The notes under the pieces were generated by a model. The model made no database searches, was not told the DNA's origin, and saw only the letters and a program-made list of their open reading frames with translations. Shown in pieces: positions 1 to 3,857 of a DNA stretch of 5,266 nucleotides. A program made the translations under genes and the position numbers. Every line of letters begins with the position of its first letter. Within the stretch, counting starts at the first letter, position 1. The DNA comes from Pseudomonadota bacterium (GTDB lineage: Bacteria > Pseudomonadota > Gammaproteobacteria > Xanthomonadales > Xanthomonadaceae), in the NCBI GenBank assembly GCA_023425225.1, contig JAFADB010000136.1, forward strand, positions 1-5,266. The letters are read 5' to 3'.

Positions 1-2
1 TG

Positions 3-1580
3 CGCCGGGCCCACGGCGTGGAGCAGCGCCTGCTGCTGATGACCACCGCGATCGCCGGCCTCAACTCCTCGTTCATGCAGAACCCGTCGGTGATGGCGCT
101 GTACCTGCCGGTGGCCTCGCGGCTGGCCGCGCGCACCGGGCTGACCCTGCAGCGGCTGCTGCTGCCGATCGCCGCGGCGATCGTGATGGGCGGCGCGCTG
201 ACCATGGTCGGCAACTCGCCGCTGATCCTGCTCAACGACCTGCTGGCCTCGGCCAACAACAACCTGCCCTCGGGCATGGCCACGATCGAGCCGCTGCGGA
301 TGTTCGCGCCGCTGCCGATCGGCGTGGCGCTGCTGATCGCCTCGCTGCTGTACTTCCGCTTCTACGGCGACCGCAAGCTGGTCGAGGAGGAGCGACTGGT
401 CAACAACGGCGTCACCCCGGCGCGCACCGAAAGCTACTTCGCCAACACCTACGGCATCGAGGGCGACGTGTTCGAGCTGGTGGTCAGCGCCGAGAGCCCG
501 CTGGTGGGCATGACCCTGGGCGAGGCCGAGACCGTGCACGACGCGCCGCTGATGCTGGCGCTCAAGACCGGCGAGGACACCCGCCTGGCGCCGCCGGCGG
601 ACATGCGCATCTGGGTCGGCAGCGTGCTCGGGGTGATGGGTCCGCGGCAGCAGGTGGCCGACTTCGCGCAGAACCAGTTCATGAAGATGTCCTCGCGCCT
701 ACGCCACCTCGGCGACCTGTTCAACCCGGCGCGCGCCGGCATCGCCGAGGTGGTGGTGCCGCCGAACTCGCGCTTCATCGGCAAGAGCGCGGCCGACCTG
801 CGCCTGCGCAAGCAGTCCGGCATCAGCCTGCTGGCGATCAACCGCGACAAGCAGGTGATCCGCGACAACGTGCGCAAGCAACCGCTGCGCGCCGGCGACA
901 TGCTGGTGGTGCACAGCATCTGGCAGGACCTGGCGCAGGCCGCCGAGGGCCGCGACTTCGTGCCGGTGACCGATTTCCCCAAGGGCGAGCAGCGCCCGCA
1001 CAAGTTCAAGATCGCCATGGCGATCTTCGCGGTGACCATCGCCATCGCGTTGACCTCGAAGCTGTCGGTGCCGCTGACGCTGATGATGGGCGTGGCCGGG
1101 ATGCTGGTCACCGGCGTGCTGCGCATGGACGAGGCCTACGCCTCGATCAGCTGGAAGACGGTGTTCATGATGGCCGGGCTGATCCCGCTGGGCTGGGCGA
1201 TGGACAGCTCCGGCACCGCCGCATGGGTCGCCGGGCACACCATCGACCGGCTGCCGCAAGGCATCCCGGTGTGGGCGATCGAGGTGGCGCTGGCGGTACT
1301 GACCACCGCGTTCTCGCTGGTGATCAGCCACGTCGGCGCCACCATCGTGATGGTGCCGATCGCGGTCAACCTGGCGCTGGCGGCCGGCGGCAACCCCACC
1401 GCGTTCGCGCTGATCGTGGCGCTGTCGGCCTCCAACAACCTGATGACCGCCTCCAACCCGGTGATCTCGATGGTCACCGGCCCGGCCAACTACACCCCGC
1501 GCGAGCTGTGGCGCGTGGGCGCGCCGCTGTCGCTGATCTACATCGTGGTGATGGTGCTGGCGATCAACCTGATGTTCTGA
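3..1580 (+). CDS. SLC13/DASS-family permease with two RCK_C (TrkA_C) domains, 5'-partial
   Basis: Inner-membrane ion-coupled transporter of the SLC13/DASS (CitT/ArsB-like) fold, expected to move sulfate, a dicarboxylate or a similar anion; the substrate cannot be read from sequence. The frame is already open at base 3 (R-R-A-H-G before a GTG at 18), so the true start lies upstream; family members run about 590-620 residues, leaving roughly 70-100 missing. Numbering from the GTG: a first substrate/ion loop SSFMQNPSV (17-25), a membrane segment ending GALTMVGNSPL (59-69), further helices near 94-115, then a soluble insert with two RCK_C-like domains (about 145-222 and 238-316; the second has the typical RAGDMLVV at 291-298). 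The second helical half is 330-520, with loops SHVGATIVMVPI (437-448) and SASNNLMTASNP (470-481). Family is seen; substrate and ligand of the RCK_C domains are unknown. It converges with the Rieske gene 30 bp downstream. Confidence 0.88.
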   Translation, partial: RRAHGVEQRLLLMTTAIAGLNSSFMQNPSVMALYLPVASRLAARTGLTLQRLLLPIAAAIVMGGALTMVGNSPLILLNDLLASANNNLPSGMATIEPLRMFAPLPIGVALLIASLLYFRFYGDRKLVEEERLVNNGVTPARTESYFANTYGIEGDVFELVVSAESPLVGMTLGEAETVHDAPLMLALKTGEDTRLAPPADMRIWVGSVLGVMGPRQQVADFAQNQFMKMSSRLRHLGDLFNPARAGIAEVVVPPNSRFIGKSAADLRLRKQSGISLLAINRDKQVIRDNVRKQPLRAGDMLVVHSIWQDLAQAAEGRDFVPVTDFPKGEQRPHKFKIAMAIFAVTIAIALTSKLSVPLTLMMGVAGMLVTGVLRMDEAYASISWKTVFMMAGLIPLGWAMDSSGTAAWVAGHTIDRLPQGIPVWAIEVALAVLTTAFSLVISHVGATIVMVPIAVNLALAAGGNPTAFALIVALSASNNLMTASNPVISMVTGPANYTPRELWRVGAPLSLIYIVVMVLAINLMF

Positions 1581-1582
1581 GC

Positions 1583-1604
1583 CGGCCCGCCCCTTCCAGG
1601 GCCG
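1583..1604. other. Weak hairpin between convergent genes
   Basis: CGGCCC (1583-1588) and GGGCCG (1599-1604) form a 6-bp stem with a 10-nt loop in the 30-bp gap between the permease stop and the Rieske stop. No T-tract follows on either strand, so it is not a standard intrinsic terminator. It may slow polymerase from both sides or may be chance in GC-rich DNA. Confidence 0.25.
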
Positions 1605-1610
1605 CCGCCG

Positions 1611-1991
1611 TCATTGCGCCAGCCACACCTTGCCGTCACGCACCTGCAGCGCCACCGCCTGCAGCGACTGGCCCCGGCACGGCCCGGATACGCACAGCCC
1701 CTGCGCGAGCTCGAACGTGGCGCCATGCGCGGCGCAGACCAGCTTGCCGTCGGCGGTCAGCAGGAACTGGCCCGGCGTCCAGTCCAGCCGACGTCCCGCA
1801 TGCGGGCAGACGTTGAGCCAGGCATGCAGGCGATCGCCCGTGCGGTGCACGATCAGCGATTCGGGATACCCGTCGACGGCGGCCTCCACCTCCGAAAGCC
1901 CGCCATCCGGGATGTCCTGCAGGCAGGCCAGCGGTGGCGTGGAAGGCATCGGATCGGCCATGGCGGAAGCGGCTGAGGGAGAAAAACGCAT
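1611..1991 (-). CDS. Rieske-type [2Fe-2S] ferredoxin (small, free-standing)
   Basis: Small soluble electron-transfer protein, 126 residues from the ATG at 1989-1991. The two Rieske boxes are C62-P-H64-A-G and C86-A-A-H89-G-A-T-F; C62/C86 and H64/H89 are the expected cluster ligands. The boxes lack the extra cysteine pair of high-potential bc1-type Rieske proteins (no C-T-H-x-G-C), so a low-potential ferredoxin of the dioxygenase or NirD-like type is likely. The C-terminal part (GLCVSGPCRGQSLQ, then VRDGKVWLAQ) fits the last Rieske strands; C100 and C105 are additional cysteines. There is no signal peptide, so it should be cytoplasmic. Start: ATG 1991 has a weak GAG three bases upstream, whereas ATG 1961 (MADPMPS, 116 aa) has no Shine-Dalgarno but fits the usual 105-115 aa length; the choice is open. 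The frame is also open upstream to 2207, but that extension crosses the AT-rich intergenic region. No oxygenase or reductase partner is adjacent, so its redox partner is unknown. Confidence 0.85.
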   Translation of the reverse strand: MRFSPSAASAMADPMPSTPPLACLQDIPDGGLSEVEAAVDGYPESLIVHRTGDRLHAWLNVCPHAGRRLDWTPGQFLLTADGKLVCAAHGATFELAQGLCVSGPCRGQSLQAVALQVRDGKVWLAQ

Positions 1992-2058
1992 TGTCTCATC
2001 GATCGGCGAGGGCACCCGGGCACCGCCAAATATTCCTGCAACTAACTGAATTAAAAAG

Positions 2059-2076
2059 GTTAAATCACATTTTAAC
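2059..2076. promoter_or_regulatory. Candidate operator: inverted repeat GTTAAA-N6-TTTAAC
   Basis: A perfect 6-bp inverted repeat, GTTAAA (2059-2064) and TTTAAC (2071-2076), separated by TCACAT. It lies in the only clearly AT-rich stretch of the window (about 2027-2090), between the divergent Rieske gene and the small membrane-protein gene. Position and symmetry suit a dimeric regulator site, or it may simply be promoter-associated AT-rich DNA. I could not place a convincing -35/-10 pair for either gene; the best plus-strand -10 is TAATAC at 2108-2113, with a poor TTCACT at 2083-2088 (19-bp spacer). Confidence 0.35.
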
Positions 2077-2094
2077 GAAGTTTTCACTCGATGA

Positions 2095-2108
2095 ACGGCG
2101 ATCGCCGT
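2095..2108. repeat. 14-bp perfect palindrome ACGGCGATCGCCGT
   Basis: The sequence equals its own reverse complement over 14 bases and is centred on GCGATCGC. It sits 43 bp upstream of the ATG at 2152 and abuts a possible -10 (TAATAC, 2108-2113). It could be an operator for the membrane-protein gene. In GC-rich DNA of this length one such palindrome by chance is plausible. Confidence 0.35.
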
Positions 2109-2151
2109 AATACTCCTGTCATCGCCAATCAGGCGCGCGACACGTACATCC

Positions 2152-2430
2152 ATGCATATCCGTACCTTCACCTTCGGCACCTTCCGCAACCTGTTCGAGC
2201 CCCGCAAGCCCCGTCACCCGCTGGTGCGGTTGGCCGCCGGCCTGGCCGGACTGGCGATCCTGGCGGTGCTGGTGGTGTTCGGTCTGTTCGTGGGTACGGC
2301 GATGGTCCTGGCCGGCGTGGCGTGGAAGCTGCTGAGCCAGCGCGGCAAGCGCGCCGGCAATGGCGATCGCGCCGTCGTCGATGCCGAGTACGAGGTCGTG
2401 CGCAAGCCGGTATTGCCCTACTCGCGCTGA
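2152..2430 (+). CDS. Small membrane protein of unknown function
   Basis: A 92-residue protein that I do not recognise as a named family, though it resembles small uncharacterised proteins of xanthomonads. A basic N-terminal segment (residues 1-26, including FRNLFEPRKPRHP) leads into a continuous hydrophobic stretch at about 27-61, long enough for one extended helix or a tight hairpin of two helices around G44-G48. A short polar tail follows (SQRGKRAGNGDRAVVDAEYE), ending VVRKPVLPYSR. The positive N-terminal flank predicts that side to be cytoplasmic. The ATG at 2152 has no clear Shine-Dalgarno (cgtacatcc precedes it), but the composition fits a real gene and no better start is visible. It is the first gene of the rightward block and is followed after 63 bp by the FAH-family gene. 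Function is unknown; an inner-membrane accessory or stress-related role would be speculation. Confidence 0.7.
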   Translation: MHIRTFTFGTFRNLFEPRKPRHPLVRLAAGLAGLAILAVLVVFGLFVGTAMVLAGVAWKLLSQRGKRAGNGDRAVVDAEYEVVRKPVLPYSR

Positions 2431-2435
2431 TCGGC

Positions 2436-2465
2436 CTGCCACGCGGCCCGGCCGCGCGCTAGACT
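2436..2465 (+). promoter_or_regulatory. Possible promoter of the FAH-family gene
   Basis: CTGCCA (2436-2441) matches TTGACA at four of six positions and TAGACT (2460-2465) matches TATAAT at four of six, with an 18-bp spacer. The start codon is 28 bp beyond the -10. The spacer holds the palindrome CGCGGCC-C-GGCCGCG (2442-2456). This is a weak match, supported mainly by its position and by the similar GCTAGTCT upstream of mscL. Confidence 0.3.
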
Positions 2466-2493
2466 TCCGCGTCGTTTCGAACAGGACGCGAGC

Positions 2494-3216
2494 ATGACCG
2501 ATGCGAGCTTGACCGATGTGATCCCCGCCCCCGCCCAGCCGCGCGTGCCCGTCGAGGGCGGCGGCACGTTCCCGGTGCACCGCATCTACTGCGTGGGTCG
2601 CAACTTCGCCGACCACGCGCGCGAAATGGGCGCCGCGGCACCGGCGTCGAAGGCCGAGCGCGGCCGTCCGACGTTCTTCCTCAAGCCGGCCGATGCCATC
2701 GTCGTCGGCACCGAACACATTCCCTATCCCCCGAGCACCCACGATCTGCACCACGAGGTCGAGCTGGTGGTGGCGCTGGGCAAGGACGCGCCTCCCGGCG
2801 TGCTGCCGGTGGAGGCGGCCATGTCGCTGGTGTTCGGCTACGGCGTGGGCCTGGACCTGACCCGCCGCGACCTGCAGGCCGCGGCCAAGGCCAAGGGCCT
2901 GCCCTGGGACACCGGCAAGGCCTTCGATCATTCCGCGCCGATCAGCGCGCTGGTGCCGGCCGGCGAGGTCGGCGACCTGTCCGCGCTCAACCTGTCGCTG
3001 GAGGTCAACGGCGAGGTCCGCCAGCAGTCGCTGCTGGACCAGATGATCTGGAACGTGCCGGACATCCTGCACGAGCTGTCCGAGCTGTTCGCGCTCAAGG
3101 CCGGCGACCTGGTGTTCATGGGCACGCCGGCCGGCGTGGGTCCGCTACTGCCGGGCGACCGCTTCAGCGCGCGGCTGGAGAACGTGGCCGAGCGCCACGG
3201 CGTCATTTCCGGCTGA
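2494..3216 (+). CDS. Fumarylacetoacetate hydrolase (FAH) family protein, FAHD1/YcgM-like
   Basis: Cytoplasmic metal-dependent hydrolase or decarboxylase of the FAH superfamily, 240 residues, the compact single-domain form. Visible motifs: the N-terminal VGRNFADHAREMG (34-46) typical of FAHD1-like acylpyruvases; FFLKPADAIV (61-70); the metal site HHEVEL, with E88 and E90, completed by D121 in YGVGLDLTRRDLQ; the KGLPWDTGKAFDHSAPI block (134-150), where K142 matches the conserved active-site lysine; and the family signature GDLVFMGTPAGVGPLLPGD (204-222). Known relatives cleave acylpyruvates or fumarylpyruvate, or decarboxylate oxaloacetate; which of these applies cannot be decided here. AGGA at 2483-2486, seven bases before the ATG, supports this start. 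The first 27 residues (proline-rich, ending GGGTFPVH) precede the usual catalytic core. It has no aromatic-catabolic neighbours, which suggests a housekeeping role rather than a degradation operon. Confidence 0.9.
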   Translation: MTDASLTDVIPAPAQPRVPVEGGGTFPVHRIYCVGRNFADHAREMGAAAPASKAERGRPTFFLKPADAIVVGTEHIPYPPSTHDLHHEVELVVALGKDAPPGVLPVEAAMSLVFGYGVGLDLTRRDLQAAAKAKGLPWDTGKAFDHSAPISALVPAGEVGDLSALNLSLEVNGEVRQQSLLDQMIWNVPDILHELSELFALKAGDLVFMGTPAGVGPLLPGDRFSARLENVAERHGVISG

Positions 3217-3234
3217 CGATCTCTGGGCTAGTCT
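3206..3234 (+). promoter_or_regulatory. Possible promoter of mscL
   Basis: TAGTCT (3229-3234) within GCTAGTCT is a reasonable -10. The -35 at 17-bp spacing, TTTCCG (3206-3211), is poor and overlaps the last codons of the FAH-family gene. Its main support is the near-identity with GCTAGACT at the same kind of position before the FAH-family gene. Confidence 0.25.
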
Positions 3235-3268
3235 GTTGCGGCACGGCACCCCCTACGCCGGAAGACAC

Positions 3269-3274
3269 AAGGAG
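3269..3274 (+). promoter_or_regulatory. Strong ribosome binding site of mscL
   Basis: AAGGAG with a 6-base spacer to the ATG at 3281. It decides the start: the frame is open further upstream to a TTG at 3236, but that adds 15 residues unlike any MscL, and the family N-terminus (MGMLSEFKEFAMRGN) begins exactly here. Confidence 0.85.
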
Positions 3275-3280
3275 CACACG

Positions 3281-3685
3281 ATGGGAATGTTGAGCGAGTT
3301 CAAGGAATTCGCCATGCGCGGCAACGTCATCGACCTGGCGGTCGGTGTGGTGATCGGCGGCGCGTTCGGCAAGATCGTCACAGCGCTGGTGGACAAGATC
3401 ATCATGCCGCCGATCGGCTGGCTGGTCGGCGGCATCGACTTCTCCAAGCTGGCCTGGACGCTCAAGCCGGCCGAGGTCGGCGCCGACGGCCAGGAGATCC
3501 CCGCGGTGGTGATCGGCTATGGCGATTTCATCAATACCGTCATCCAGTTCATCATCATCGCCTTCGCCATCTTCGTGGTGGTCAAGGTCATCAATACGCT
3601 GCACCGGAAGGCCCCGGCGGCGCCGGCCGCGCCTTCGGAGGAAGTGCTGCTGCTGCGCGACATCCGCGACTCGCTGAAGAAGTGA
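3281..3685 (+). CDS. mscL: Large-conductance mechanosensitive channel MscL
   Basis: Inner-membrane homopentameric channel that opens under membrane tension and releases solutes during hypo-osmotic shock. At 134 residues it is close to the E. coli length of 136. The amphipathic N-terminal helix MGMLSEFKEFAMRGN (1-15) is followed by TM1 with the pore-lining pattern VIDLAVGVVIGGAFGKIV (16-33) and the conserved KIIMPPIGWLVGGIDF (39-54). The periplasmic loop (about 55-78) contains PAEVGADGQEIPAVVIGYG. TM2 is FINTVIQFIIIAFAIFVVVKVIN (83-105). After a proline/alanine linker (APAAPAAP, 111-118), the C-terminal cytoplasmic bundle helix EEVLLLRDIRDSLKK (120-134) matches the family. It starts 64 bp after the FAH-family gene, possibly from its own promoter, and ends in a strong intrinsic terminator. 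Confidence 0.97.
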   Translation: MGMLSEFKEFAMRGNVIDLAVGVVIGGAFGKIVTALVDKIIMPPIGWLVGGIDFSKLAWTLKPAEVGADGQEIPAVVIGYGDFINTVIQFIIIAFAIFVVVKVINTLHRKAPAAPAAPSEEVLLLRDIRDSLKK

Positions 3686-3693
3686 CCGTCGCC

Positions 3694-3713
3694 GCGGAAG
3701 GATGACCTTCCGC
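3694..3713 (+). other. Hairpin just after mscL
   Basis: GCGGAAGG (3694-3701) and CCTTCCGC (3706-3713) form a perfect 8-bp stem with an ATGA loop, eight bases after the mscL stop. There is no T-tract, so it may stabilise the mRNA 3' end or act together with the terminator. Its 3' arm could alternatively pair CTTCCG (3707-3712) with CGGAAG (3722-3727), which overlaps the terminator stem. Confidence 0.55.
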
Positions 3714-3723
3714 ACACGGGCCG

Positions 3724-3760
3724 GAAGCCGCGCGCTGCTAAGCTCGCGGCTTCTTTTTTT
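3724..3760 (+). terminator. Intrinsic terminator of mscL
   Basis: GAAGCCGCG (3724-3732) pairs perfectly with CGCGGCTTC (3745-3753), with two further inner pairs possible after a C-T mismatch. Seven T follow directly (3754-3760). It ends the rightward block, so the peptidase gene beyond should have its own promoter or depend on read-through. Confidence 0.93.
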
Positions 3761-3766
3761 GCGAAT

Positions 3767-3789
3767 CCCTCGCACACGCCTGCACATCC
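3767..3789 (+). repeat. Short repeat copy 1 (core CCCTCGCACA)
   Basis: The block at 3767-3789 begins CCCTCGCACA and continues CGCCTGCACATCC. The core plus its preceding T (TCCCTCGCACA, 3766-3776) recurs exactly at 3816-3826, 50 bp downstream. CGCACACG (3771-3778) can pair with CGTGTGCG (3789-3796). Confidence 0.5.
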
Positions 3790-3791
3790 GT

Positions 3792-3825
3792 GTGCGGGGA
3801 CCGGGCAAAAACCGGTCCCTCGCAC
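3792..3825 (+). other. Long hairpin in the peptidase leader
   Basis: GTGCG+GGGACCGG (3792-3804) pairs with CCGGTCCC (3812-3819) and CGCAC (3821-3825), giving 13 base pairs interrupted only by a bulged T at 3820. The loop is GCAAAAA (3805-3811). No T-tract follows. The 5' foot (3792-3796) can instead join an upstream stem with CGCAC at 3771-3775, so two exclusive folds exist. It may be an extragenic palindromic element or an mRNA-leader structure. Confidence 0.55.
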
Positions 3826-3840
3826 AAACCCGCACCTTCC
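3817..3840 (+). repeat. Short repeat copy 2 (core CCCTCGCACA)
   Basis: CCCTCGCACA followed by AACCCGCACCTTCC. Over its first 20 bases it differs from copy 3 (3913-3932) at only two positions. Its CGCAC forms the 3' foot of the leader hairpin, and it ends 17 bp before the peptidase ATG. Confidence 0.5.
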
Positions 3841-3857
3841 TGCATACGGAGCCCCAC

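Noticed and set aside
1992..2207. N-terminal extension of the Rieske protein to 198 residues
   Set aside because: It would translate the AT-rich divergent intergenic region and overlap the start of the gene at 2152. The added 72 residues show no family similarity.
2442..2456. CGCGGCC-C-GGCCGCG as a terminator after the small membrane protein
   Set aside because: Perfect pairing would leave a one-base loop and no T-tract follows; it is better viewed as GC-rich palindromic DNA.
2119..3072. 317-codon open frame on the minus strand opposite the FAH-family gene
   Set aside because: Low-complexity shadow composition (many H, R, Q, A), no motif, and it overlaps two plus-strand genes.
3236..3280. 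Upstream TTG start for MscL adding 15 residues
   Set aside because: The strong AAGGAG at 3269-3274 and the family N-terminus both fix the start at 3281.
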